Source: Phycisphaerae bacterium (GTDB taxonomy: Bacteria; Chloroflexota; Anaerolineae; 4572-78; J111). Taken from it: a stretch of DNA of 64,000 bases. The notes below the pieces were generated by a model. The model saw only the letters and a program-made list of their open reading frames with translations, had not been told where the DNA came from and did no database searches. Positions 42,432 through 50,964 of the stretch are shown in pieces (positions within the stretch are counted from its first letter, which is position 1; each line of letters opens with the position of its first letter). The translations under genes were made by a program, and so were the position numbers. The DNA lies in contig JANQQF010000189.1 of the NCBI GenBank assembly GCA_028285035.1, positions 1 to 64,000 of the forward strand, read 5' to 3'.

Positions 42432-43559
42432 ATGTCTGCTCAAATTTACCCGAAATTAAAGACCGTCTTGGCGACCAGTCCCACCATGGCATATCGTCTG
42501 GGTCGTAAATTGGCCGGCTTTTCCAATCAAGCAAATTTATATTATGTTACTCCCAATGCAAATTGGTCGATTGACTGGGATGGACGATATATCACTTCAG
42601 AAGTTGAACGACAGTTTGCTTGGGCGACTCATTTAACCTCAAGCCCCTATGCGTTGGTCGATCATATCGTTCATTATGGCGAATTGTGGTCCTTTTTAGG
42701 TAGCCTTAAATATCCGCATAATAAATTTAATGTTGTCGTTGCAACCTTGTTTCACGGTAATCGTACAGATGAATTTCCAGATTTAAAGCAGGCGATGAAT
42801 CGTTTTGTCGATGCATCGAATGTTCCGGATAAAATTGTCACTGCCTGCAGCTTAATGATGCAACGATTAACAAGCTGGGGAGTGGCTCCTGAAAAAATTG
42901 TTCAAATTCCTCTCGGTGTTGAGTTAACACATTTTCAACCTGCTTCTGAGACAGAAAGATTGAACCAACGACGACAAAGAGGAATTCCTGATGAAGCGGT
43001 TTGTATAGGGTCATTTCAAAAAGATGGCAATGGTTGGGGGGAAGGACTGCAGCCAAAACTTATTAAAGGGCCAGATATTTTCCTGAGTATTATCGATAGG
43101 TTATCGACACAATATCAACTGCATGTTTTATTAACAGGTCCGTCACGAGGGTATGTTAAGAAAGGATTGGAGAAACTAAATATTCCCTATACCCATCATC
43201 TTTTATCCGATTATCGCGATATCGTTCAGTATTATCAATGTTTAGACCTTTATTTAGTCACATCACGGGAGGAAGGTGGCCCCAAAGCCACTCTAGAGGC
43301 ACCAGCTTGTGGAATCCCACTGATTTCAACACGAGTTGGCATGGCTGCTGATGTTGTACAACATCAGCAAAATGGCTTGTTGGCTGAAGTAGGCGATGTG
43401 GAGGAATTAGCTGAATTATGTTCACACGTTATAGAGCAAGCCGAATTACGATCTCAATTAATCAGACACGGTCTGGAGACTGTTAAATCTTATGACTGGC
43501 CTATTATTGCTGCTCGATATTTTCACGAGCTTTACCAGCCATTACGCACACCTGCTTGA
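42432..43559 (+). CDS. glycosyltransferase family 4 protein
   Basis: A 375-residue GT4-type transferase. The nucleotide-sugar half contains IPLGVELTHFQP, VCIGSFQKDG, LLTGPSRGYVKKGLEKL and TSREEGGPKATLEAPACGIPLISTRVGMAADVV, which is the canonical E-x7-E donor motif. Codon use looks slightly more AT-rich than neighbouring genes by eye. Next to a methyltransferase gene that begins 33 nt after its stop. Confidence 0.9.
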   Translation: MSAQIYPKLKTVLATSPTMAYRLGRKLAGFSNQANLYYVTPNANWSIDWDGRYITSEVERQFAWATHLTSSPYALVDHIVHYGELWSFLGSLKYPHNKFNVVVATLFHGNRTDEFPDLKQAMNRFVDASNVPDKIVTACSLMMQRLTSWGVAPEKIVQIPLGVELTHFQPASETERLNQRRQRGIPDEAVCIGSFQKDGNGWGEGLQPKLIKGPDIFLSIIDRLSTQYQLHVLLTGPSRGYVKKGLEKLNIPYTHHLLSDYRDIVQYYQCLDLYLVTSREEGGPKATLEAPACGIPLISTRVGMAADVVQHQQNGLLAEVGDVEELAELCSHVIEQAELRSQLIRHGLETVKSYDWPIIAARYFHELYQPLRTPA

Positions 43560-43591
43560 TAAATCTAGGTATTGATAAACCGAGGAATTTT

Positions 43592-44293
43592 ATGAAAAAG
43601 CTTTTAATGCAATATGGTCGAAATTTGATTGTAGCTCAAATAAAACGTCTGCCACCTGATGTGGCACTGCGTTTTCTATTTCGTTTGGATGAACAACTTT
43701 ATGAGGTGCAAAGTCACTTTGCCATTGCGTATGGCCAAGGTATCCACACCAAGCATCGACATATGCGTTATCACGATTTTTTTGTGGAGCGTATTAAGGC
43801 GGGGGAAAAGGTGTTAGATGTTGGCTGCCATAACGGCTCGGTGGCGTATGATGTTGCTGAACAAGCCCAAGCCGAGGTTGTTGGTATCGAGATCGAGCCA
43901 AACAACATTGGTGATGCCTTAAAACATCATCCCCACCCCCGTATCACCTATTGTATTGGCGATGCCCTGACTGGCGTGTTGAGCGGTAAGTTTGATGTGA
44001 TTATCTTGTCCAACGTTTTAGAGCATTTGCCACAGCGTTCCGATTTTTTGAGACGGTTACAACAGGCGACCAACCCCTCTCGTATTTTGATTCGTGTGCC
44101 TCTCTTTGAGCGGGATTGGCGTGTGCCTCTGAAAAAAGAGCTTGGAGTCGAATGGCGTTTGGACCCGACTCATGAAACCGAATACACCCTGCAATCATTT
44201 GCCGATGAAATGGATGCGGCGAGATTAAAAATCACATATCAAACCGTGGTGTGGGGTGAAATTTGGGCTGAGACAATGCCCGATGCTCGATAA
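43592..44293 (+). CDS. class I SAM-dependent methyltransferase
   Basis: A 233-residue methyltransferase. Motif I is KVLDVGCHNGSVAYDVAEQ, followed by VVGIEIEPNN and VIILSNVLEHLPQR. The start at 43592 has GAGGA 5 nt upstream; the in-frame ATG-like position at 43556 overlaps the previous gene and is less likely. Probably modifies a glycan or lipid intermediate; substrate unknown. Confidence 0.87.
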   Translation: MKKLLMQYGRNLIVAQIKRLPPDVALRFLFRLDEQLYEVQSHFAIAYGQGIHTKHRHMRYHDFFVERIKAGEKVLDVGCHNGSVAYDVAEQAQAEVVGIEIEPNNIGDALKHHPHPRITYCIGDALTGVLSGKFDVIILSNVLEHLPQRSDFLRRLQQATNPSRILIRVPLFERDWRVPLKKELGVEWRLDPTHETEYTLQSFADEMDAARLKITYQTVVWGEIWAETMPDAR

Positions 44294-44370
44294 CACCACC
44301 CTCTATGGCAGGTAGCGAGATAAGATGCTTTCTAAACACCATGCCTTTCGACCTAGGAAGATAACCATAA

Positions 44371-45552
44371 ATGGCAAATGAATATCAATCACAAATCGAT
44401 GTGATCGCTGATTTATTGATTAAACGACTGGCTGCTTATCCAGTACGTGACGAGTCATTCTTTCAGTTGGATGTAGCCCTAAAAGCCTTTGCCGCCTACT
44501 TGGTCGAGACCACTAATTTTATCGATTTTGTGCCAGATGCTGATATCCTTGATAATGCACAAAGATTCGCAGACCAACCGGTTTTTATTTGTGGTTCAAT
44601 GAAGTCAGGCACCTCGCTCTTAATTCAATTGCTGGACCATCATCCCGACCTGATTGTAATGCCCGGTGACTCGCACTTTGCTAAACACCTTGACCGTTGG
44701 GATCGGACGCAATTTACCGACATCACCTCCCGCTGGGTGAGCCGCCTCATCAATCCCACCGGCAAAGAACCTTTCTGGTTTATCGGCCAGGATGAACGTA
44801 CGTTTCGAGGCTTCCTGCAACATCTGCGCTATTTCTTGGATCATACCGAGTACGATAGTTTTGTTTGTGTGGTTCTGGCCATCTTCGCCGTGAACTCGCA
44901 CACATCAGGCCTTGCACCCAAAAAATATTGGGTTGAAAAAACGCCAGAGAATGAACTGAAAGCCCAGGAATTGAGCCAGCGATTTCCCAAAGCTAAGTTT
45001 ATCCATATTTTAAGAGATCCGCTTAACAATATCGCCTCACTAAAGAAACACGCGGCCATGAGAAATTGGGATACCACCTCTTGGCGCTATGCGTATACGA
45101 TGCGGAACCTATTTCAGGCTGCGCAATCAAATCAGCGCCTATTTGGTCCTGATAAATATCATCTGATTACTTACGAAGCCCTTGTTTCAAATTCGGCAGA
45201 GACCCTGCAGGGTATTTGTGATTTTCTTGAAATCCCCTTTGATGATGTCGTGCTCACCCCCACTGAAAATGGTCGCCCTGGCGGATCAAATTCGATGTTT
45301 GAGTCTAGTCGGGTGAGCGGGGTTATTTTGGATCAGAGCAACAGCAAACGGTATTTGAAAAATCTTGATCGAGCGGAATTGCAGGACGTGGTTACGATTT
45401 TGTATCAGGCGGCCATTGCCTTAGGCTATGATTGGAATGCACCCGACATTAAAATGTATCAACGTTCAAAGTTTGGCCAGATCTCTCGCGATTTGCAAGC
45501 CTTTATATCGCTTGCCATCCATCGATTTGCTAGAAAAAATGTAAAAAACTAG
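44371..45552 (+). CDS. sulfotransferase family protein
   Basis: A 393-residue PAPS-dependent sulfotransferase. The 5'-phosphosulfate-binding loop is FICGSMKSGTSLLIQLLDHHPDL (about 72-94) and the 3'-phosphate-binding segment is FIHILRDPLNNIASLKKH (about 210-227). Such enzymes sulfate sugars or tyrosines; within this locus sulfation of the surface glycan is the likely role. It lies 78 nt after the methyltransferase gene. Confidence 0.88.
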   Translation: MANEYQSQIDVIADLLIKRLAAYPVRDESFFQLDVALKAFAAYLVETTNFIDFVPDADILDNAQRFADQPVFICGSMKSGTSLLIQLLDHHPDLIVMPGDSHFAKHLDRWDRTQFTDITSRWVSRLINPTGKEPFWFIGQDERTFRGFLQHLRYFLDHTEYDSFVCVVLAIFAVNSHTSGLAPKKYWVEKTPENELKAQELSQRFPKAKFIHILRDPLNNIASLKKHAAMRNWDTTSWRYAYTMRNLFQAAQSNQRLFGPDKYHLITYEALVSNSAETLQGICDFLEIPFDDVVLTPTENGRPGGSNSMFESSRVSGVILDQSNSKRYLKNLDRAELQDVVTILYQAAIALGYDWNAPDIKMYQRSKFGQISRDLQAFISLAIHRFARKNVKN

Positions 45553-45582
45553 ATTGGACCTATTTCATATTGGAGGCAGATT

Positions 45583-46368
45583 ATGTCGTCAGATAAGCCG
45601 ATAGAAACGCGTGGTCATATTGTTGGCTTCAAAGAAAAAATCAGCCAAGCTGCCCAATCTTCAGAGAATGATTTTTTTGTCTGGTTTGATAAGGTGGCCG
45701 ATAAAGATATAGCGTTTGTGCGCGGCCATTGGGACTTTGCCCTGCATATTGCTGCCCCACTGGCAAAATATATTTCGCAGCCGGAGACAAAAACTGCCTT
45801 GGATTTGGGGTATGGCGGGGGAAGAATATTGGCTGCGGCAGCCAAAAGCTTCAAACAAGTCATCGGAATCGATATTCATCAGCAGCGCGAATTGGTTACA
45901 AAAGCGCTGAATGAACGGGGCATAAACAATTTTGCATTGCAGCAAACAGATGGCCGGACAATCTTGCTCAATGATGATAGTGTTGATGTGGTGTACTCTT
46001 TTATCGTTTTGCAACATGTTGAAAAAATAGCGATATTTGAAAGCTACCTTGATGAAGTTTATCGCATTCTTAAGCCCAACGGCGTTGCGCTGCTTTACTT
46101 TGGCCGTAAATATATTTTGTCGCTAAAAAAATCATTAGCCCTTTTATATTGGATCGACCGCATGCTTGAGCCTGTCACCTTGCCTAAAGGATATCTGGAG
46201 TTTCCTGCCGGAGTGAATGACACCAATCTGCAAATTTCGCTGGGGTATGCCAGAAAAAGCGCCCGCGCAAGGGGATTTCAAGTGTTAGACACGGTTGTCT
46301 CTCGCAAAAAAGTGCCAGATGGAGTTAGGCTTTACGGCGGCCAACACGGCCTGATTCTGAAGAAATGA
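45583..46368 (+). CDS. class I SAM-dependent methyltransferase
   Basis: A 261-residue methyltransferase with motif I TALDLGYGGGRILAAAAKSFK, VIGIDIHQQ, and VDVVYSFIVLQHVEK, plus YRILKPNGVALLYFGRK. GGAGGC is 6-7 nt before the ATG. Third methyltransferase of the glycan locus; target unknown. Confidence 0.87.
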   Translation: MSSDKPIETRGHIVGFKEKISQAAQSSENDFFVWFDKVADKDIAFVRGHWDFALHIAAPLAKYISQPETKTALDLGYGGGRILAAAAKSFKQVIGIDIHQQRELVTKALNERGINNFALQQTDGRTILLNDDSVDVVYSFIVLQHVEKIAIFESYLDEVYRILKPNGVALLYFGRKYILSLKKSLALLYWIDRMLEPVTLPKGYLEFPAGVNDTNLQISLGYARKSARARGFQVLDTVVSRKKVPDGVRLYGGQHGLILKK

Positions 46369-46380
46369 GAAAGTAGCCTG

Positions 46381-47511
46381 ATGCTTGATAACACCACCCT
46401 CACCCTCTTTTTCACGCGCCGAGTCGGTCTACATCACTGGAATAGTGTTGGTAACCTTGACCGAGAGGTTGAGATTTACCGTCAACTAACACACCATCTG
46501 TCTCAAGTAAATTTTGTCACCTATGGGGGGCAACAGGACAAACCTTTCGTTGATCACCTGACCCCCATTCATCTCCACGCAACCCCTGGGCGACTACCTG
46601 TTTTTGCCAGCCAATTCATTTTGCAAAGCCGTAATCATCAACTTTTACAGGAAACGGATGTCTTTAAGACAAATCAGATCCCCGGCGCTGAGACCGCGCT
46701 TTGGGCTAAACGAAAGTATGGCAAAAAACTGATTACGCGGTGCGGCTATTTGTACAGTCGCTTTATGGACGAACACACCACCAATCGGTTGCGAATTCGC
46801 CGGGCCTACAACCTTGAACAGCGTGCGTTTGCCGAGGCAAATGCCGGGGTTGTGACCTCGCACCGAGATCGAGAATGGACCATCAAAACCCATCAACTTG
46901 ACCCTGAAAAAATGCATGTCATCCCAAATTATGTGGTCACCGATGTCTTTAAACCGTTGCCTGATGTGGCTAAAACCTACGACTTGGTGTGTATTAGCAA
47001 GGCCTCGCCCCAGAAAAATTTAGGTGCGTTGTTTGAGGCCTTGGGGCAATTGAAAAAGCGAGGACAGTCAAAATCATTGCTGTTAATCGGGTTGGCTGCT
47101 CAGGATCAAACGCTGCGAGATCAAGCCGAGGCGCTTGACCTTGAAATCACGTGGGTACCTCGTGTGGCCAACTTTGAGCTACCCAACTATCTCAACCAAG
47201 CCCGTGTCTTTATTTTACCATCGTTGTATGAGGGGCATCCCAAAGCTCTGTTGGAAGCAATGAGTTGCGGGCTGGCCTGCATCGGAACCGATGTGCCAGG
47301 GGTTCGGGAGGATGTTCAGCACGAGATGACTGGCTATCTCTGTCAACCTGAAGCGGTATCACTGATCGATGCGATTGAGAGCCTTTTGGCCGATGACACA
47401 TTGCAACATCGCTTGGGTGCACAGGCCCGAGAGTACATTTTGACCCACTACTCAATTGATGCTATTTTGCAGCAAGAATTATCTCTAATTGACCGTGTGT
47501 TAGGCCAATGA
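46381..47511 (+). CDS. glycosyltransferase family 4 protein
   Basis: A 376-residue GT4 enzyme: VISNYVV-like IPNYVVTDVFKP, VCISKASPQKNLGALFEALGQL, and the donor motif LPSLYEGHPKALLEAMSCGLACIGTDVPGVRE. The stop overlaps the next start (ATGA), so the two transferases are made together. Confidence 0.92.
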   Translation: MLDNTTLTLFFTRRVGLHHWNSVGNLDREVEIYRQLTHHLSQVNFVTYGGQQDKPFVDHLTPIHLHATPGRLPVFASQFILQSRNHQLLQETDVFKTNQIPGAETALWAKRKYGKKLITRCGYLYSRFMDEHTTNRLRIRRAYNLEQRAFAEANAGVVTSHRDREWTIKTHQLDPEKMHVIPNYVVTDVFKPLPDVAKTYDLVCISKASPQKNLGALFEALGQLKKRGQSKSLLLIGLAAQDQTLRDQAEALDLEITWVPRVANFELPNYLNQARVFILPSLYEGHPKALLEAMSCGLACIGTDVPGVREDVQHEMTGYLCQPEAVSLIDAIESLLADDTLQHRLGAQAREYILTHYSIDAILQQELSLIDRVLGQ

Positions 47512-48671
47512 CCAAATCGCTCACCTTTCTCATTATTTCCACCACCGACTGGGATGCCCCCCAATTTGGCTCACGCCAGCAAATTGCTTTGCAATGGGTA
47601 CGTCGGGGACATCAAGTGCTGTTCGTGGACATTCCTCGTGCCCTCCACTCCTTCATCTCCGACCCGGCTGGCATGCGACGCGCGATGACCCGGCTGGGCA
47701 AGGTACGGCAAATCCCTGACGGTCCGTTGGTCTATACACCTTGGCCCGTTTTGCCCGTATATTACAACCCCGTGATGAATGCCATCAATCAACGGCTGAT
47801 GGTTCAATATGTGCGAGCCGCGCTGGCTAAATTGAACTGGCAAGTTGATGTGTTGTGGACATATTGGCCCAATACAGCGCATTTGATTGGGCAATTTAAT
47901 GAACAGATGGCGGTGTATCACTGTATTGACGATTTTGCGGCGGTCGGCTACTTTATGACACCTAAGCAAACTATTCGGGAAATGGAACATCGTCAATGTC
48001 GCAAGGCTGATGTGATTTTTGCCCGAACGAAAGGGTTGACCGCAGATAAACAGCAGAGCAATCCAAACACGCATTTTCTTCCCGGTGGCGTTGATGTCGA
48101 TGTGTTTAACCCAGCTAATCTAGCTGCACCTCGAACTGATTTGGTTAATGTGCCCACGCCGCGTGTTGGTTTTCTGGGGACGATTGATGACCGGGTCGAT
48201 GTGCCATTACTCACCTATTGTGCTCAGCAGATACCTGAGGCAACATTCGTGATGATTGGTCCGGTCAAAAGCCATCGGGTGGATGTGCAGCCGTTGGAGG
48301 CCCTGCCCAATGTTCATTTTTTGCCTGCCTGTACCTTTGCCGAAGCGCCTGCGATGATGGCCAGCTTCGATGTATGCCTCATTCCCTATGTGGTTAACAC
48401 TTACACTAAAGGCTTGTCGCCAATCAAGCTTCACGAGTATCTGGCCTTGGGAAAATCTATCGTGACCACCCGCCTACCCTATCTGGAACGTGAAGTCGAC
48501 CATATCACCATCGCTGACGACTACGACGCCTTTGCCGATGCCATTCATCATCACCTGACGCATCCTCCCACCGAAGCTGAACAAAAGCGCCGTCGGGCCA
48601 TTGCCGAAGCCACAGCCTGGGGGCATCAGGTTGATCAGATTGAACAATACCTCTCAGCTTTGCTGAGATGA
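47508..48671 (+). CDS. glycosyltransferase (GT4-like, UDP-sugar type with WcaK-like N-half)
   Basis: A 387-residue transferase. It begins SLTFLIISTTDWDAPQFGSRQQIALQWVRRGHQVLFVD, has YHCIDDFAAVGYF in the acceptor half, HFLPGGVDVDVFNP at the hinge, and GLSPIKLHEYLALGKSIVTTRLPYL as the donor-side motif, all typical of the group often seen in teichuronic-type loci. It overlaps the upstream gene by 4 nt. Confidence 0.87.
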   Translation: MTKSLTFLIISTTDWDAPQFGSRQQIALQWVRRGHQVLFVDIPRALHSFISDPAGMRRAMTRLGKVRQIPDGPLVYTPWPVLPVYYNPVMNAINQRLMVQYVRAALAKLNWQVDVLWTYWPNTAHLIGQFNEQMAVYHCIDDFAAVGYFMTPKQTIREMEHRQCRKADVIFARTKGLTADKQQSNPNTHFLPGGVDVDVFNPANLAAPRTDLVNVPTPRVGFLGTIDDRVDVPLLTYCAQQIPEATFVMIGPVKSHRVDVQPLEALPNVHFLPACTFAEAPAMMASFDVCLIPYVVNTYTKGLSPIKLHEYLALGKSIVTTRLPYLEREVDHITIADDYDAFADAIHHHLTHPPTEAEQKRRRAIAEATAWGHQVDQIEQYLSALLR

Positions 48672-48708
48672 TTGACGATAAAAGAACTCTATAAACCCTG
48701 CAGAACCT

Positions 48709-49860
48709 ATGAACGCTACAAACTCTAATAACCCTATAAACGTTTTACAACTAGTCGCCTCCTCCCACGGCGGGGCGGCCACACATTTACGAGATTTGGC
48801 CCTTGGCCTGTCGCCAGATGAGTACAAGGTCACTGTAGCAATGTCGCTGGATGGGGGGAATGTGATCCCAGATGATTTTACAAACGCCGGCTTGAAATTT
48901 GTTCCGGTCGATATTACGAGCGGTTTTTCTTGGGGGGAAGTCCAACGGTTGCAAAGCCTGATACAGATTGAGCAGATTGATGTGGTCCACATGCACGGGG
49001 CGCGATCTGCGATGTTTGGGCGTTTAGCTGCGGGCGGCCTGAAACAACGTCCCAAAACCGTTTTTAGCGTACACGGCTTTGCCACCCCCTTCTACAGTAA
49101 CCCCAAACGCTTCGTCTATCTCTCAATTGAGCGCATTTTGCAACGGTTAACCGATTGTACAATTTGTGTGGCTCAAGCCGAAGCCGACCTGTTTTTATCG
49201 TTCGGCTTGACCAAGCCTGATAAGACAAAGGTCATTTCCTACGGTATTGATGTTGATCGTTTTGCCAAACCCGCTCCTGACTTGACGGCGTTGCATCAAG
49301 AATTAGATGTGGGAAATGGTCCGATGGTGATGATTGTGTGTCGTATCAACGTGCCCCGCGACTTTGACTCATTGCTGACGGCGTTTGAACAGGTGTGTGC
49401 GGAGCTATCGGAGGCGCGGTTGCTGATTGTGGGGGATGGGCCGCAGCGTGATGAGGTCGAGGCGTTGATCCGCGATAAAAGTCTGACCGAGTCAGTCCAA
49501 ATTATCGGCTTTCGCAGCGATATTCCCGATTTGATGGCCTTGGCCGATGTTTACACGCTAACCAGCTACGGCTGGGAAGGCTATCCGATCAGTACAATGG
49601 AAGCGCAAGCCGCAGGCACGCCTGTGGTGGTCACCGATGCAGGTGGCTCAGGCGAGGCCGTTTTGCACGAAGAAACTGGCTTGGTTGTGCCGAAGCGTGA
49701 TCCAGATGCCTTGGCCAATGCTCTGCTACGGTTGTTGAAAAATTCGGACTTGCGCGAAATCCTAGGCCAAACAGGGCAAGTACGAGCGAAAGCAGAGTTC
49801 ACCCGTCAGCATATGATTGAAAAAATCAAGCAGGTTTATGAGGAGATAGCCTCTTCATAA
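48709..49860 (+). CDS. glycosyltransferase family 4 protein
   Basis: A 383-residue GT4 enzyme: VLQLVASSHGGAATHLRDLALGL glycine-rich N-terminus, VVHMHGARSA, VISYGIDVDRF, ARLLIVGDGPQRDEVEALI and LTSYGWEGYPISTMEAQAAGTPVVVTDAGGSGE donor region. Its last 25 nt overlap, tail to tail, the next gene on the other strand, and both proteins end in a similar VYEE...SS sequence. Confidence 0.93.
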   Translation: MNATNSNNPINVLQLVASSHGGAATHLRDLALGLSPDEYKVTVAMSLDGGNVIPDDFTNAGLKFVPVDITSGFSWGEVQRLQSLIQIEQIDVVHMHGARSAMFGRLAAGGLKQRPKTVFSVHGFATPFYSNPKRFVYLSIERILQRLTDCTICVAQAEADLFLSFGLTKPDKTKVISYGIDVDRFAKPAPDLTALHQELDVGNGPMVMIVCRINVPRDFDSLLTAFEQVCAELSEARLLIVGDGPQRDEVEALIRDKSLTESVQIIGFRSDIPDLMALADVYTLTSYGWEGYPISTMEAQAAGTPVVVTDAGGSGEAVLHEETGLVVPKRDPDALANALLRLLKNSDLREILGQTGQVRAKAEFTRQHMIEKIKQVYEEIASS

Positions 49861-49862
49861 AC
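49834..49862. terminator. dyad at the convergent gene overlap, probable bidirectional terminator
   Basis: GTTTATGAGGAG and CTCTTCATAAAC (12-nt arms, one mismatch) flank a 5-nt loop and cover the overlapping 3' ends of two glycosyltransferase genes. The dyad makes the two C-termini encode similar residues. Confidence 0.5.
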
Positions 49863-50924
49863 CTCCATTATTCCACTAACCATTCTTTCTGGGGTAAACG
49901 TAGTGCGAATTCGCTCCAATCCCGCTTTGCCAAATTGCTGGCGTAAAGCTACGTCGGAGGCTAATTTGTTGATGGCTTCGGCTAGTTTGGGCGGATCTTT
50001 TGGGGGAACCACCAGCCCCGTGACCCCATCTTGCACAATCCACGATGTCCCTGTACCTAATTCTGTGCTGATACATGGCAGACCTGTCGCCATCGCCTCA
50101 AGGAGCACGATGCCAAATGCTTCGGAGCGAGCGTTCGATGGGAGGACGAAGGCGTCAGCTTGCTGATAATAGCTTGGCAAATCCTCATCGGTAATGTCCC
50201 CGGCAAATGTGACCCGCGATGACAAATTAAGCTCGGTAACCAGTGCCCGACACTCTACTTCCATGGGGCCTGTGCCACCCAACGTGACGTGGACGTTTGG
50301 AGTCGCAGGGAGTGCTTTGAGCAAGGTGTCCAGCCCTTTGTAGTAGCGTAGCCGCCCGACAAAAAGAAGCTTGAGCGTGTCGGTGGGTGTGCGCTCAACG
50401 GGCGTGAAGCGGGTGGTATCGACGGCCAAGGGAACGGGACGACACTTCTCCGAAACGGGTTGTAGCCAGGTCGATGACTCGATGTAGCGAGGCGTTGAGG
50501 TAATAATCCGGTCCACTTTACGCAGGACTTGTTTGAGGATGGGACCATACACACGAAGTAGATTTTTCTGGCGAACCACATCGGACTGATAGGTGATGAC
50601 CGACGCTTTGGCCCGCCCGACCAGCCAATTAGCAAACTCGCCCAAGGGATAGGGCGATTGAATGTGTGTAATATCCGGCTTGCGCCGCAGAATTTGCCAG
50701 GGCTGGGCGATGCTCAGTGGCATCGACGCTGCGGTAAGCAACCTTCCAGCTTTGATCACCTGTACCCCATTTATCATTTCTGTGTACGTTTTTGCGTCAG
50801 GGCTACAGACCAAGACGGCAACATCATGTCCTGCTTGGACTTGCGCCTCAGCCAACATTTTGAGATGGTTTTCGATACCCCCCAGAACGGGAAAATAATC
50901 TTTGTAGATGTGGAGTATGTTCAA
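49836..50924 (-). CDS. glycosyltransferase family 4 protein
   Basis: A 362-residue GT4 enzyme, the only minus-strand member at the end of the glycan locus. ILHIYKDYFPVLGGIENHLKMLAEA is the classical N-terminal GGIE motif, VPLAVDTTRFTP the hinge, LLFVGRLRYYKGLDTLLKAL the donor-half start, and LPSNARSEAFGIVLLEAMATGLPCIST the E-x7-E motif. It overlaps the convergent gene at 49836-49860. Confidence 0.93.
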   Translation of the reverse strand: MNILHIYKDYFPVLGGIENHLKMLAEAQVQAGHDVAVLVCSPDAKTYTEMINGVQVIKAGRLLTAASMPLSIAQPWQILRRKPDITHIQSPYPLGEFANWLVGRAKASVITYQSDVVRQKNLLRVYGPILKQVLRKVDRIITSTPRYIESSTWLQPVSEKCRPVPLAVDTTRFTPVERTPTDTLKLLFVGRLRYYKGLDTLLKALPATPNVHVTLGGTGPMEVECRALVTELNLSSRVTFAGDITDEDLPSYYQQADAFVLPSNARSEAFGIVLLEAMATGLPCISTELGTGTSWIVQDGVTGLVVPPKDPPKLAEAINKLASDVALRQQFGKAGLERIRTTFTPERMVSGIMEVYEEAISS

Positions 50925-50964
50925 ACTTGTCTGACCTATTTTGTAGATTTAGAGAAGCAAATAC

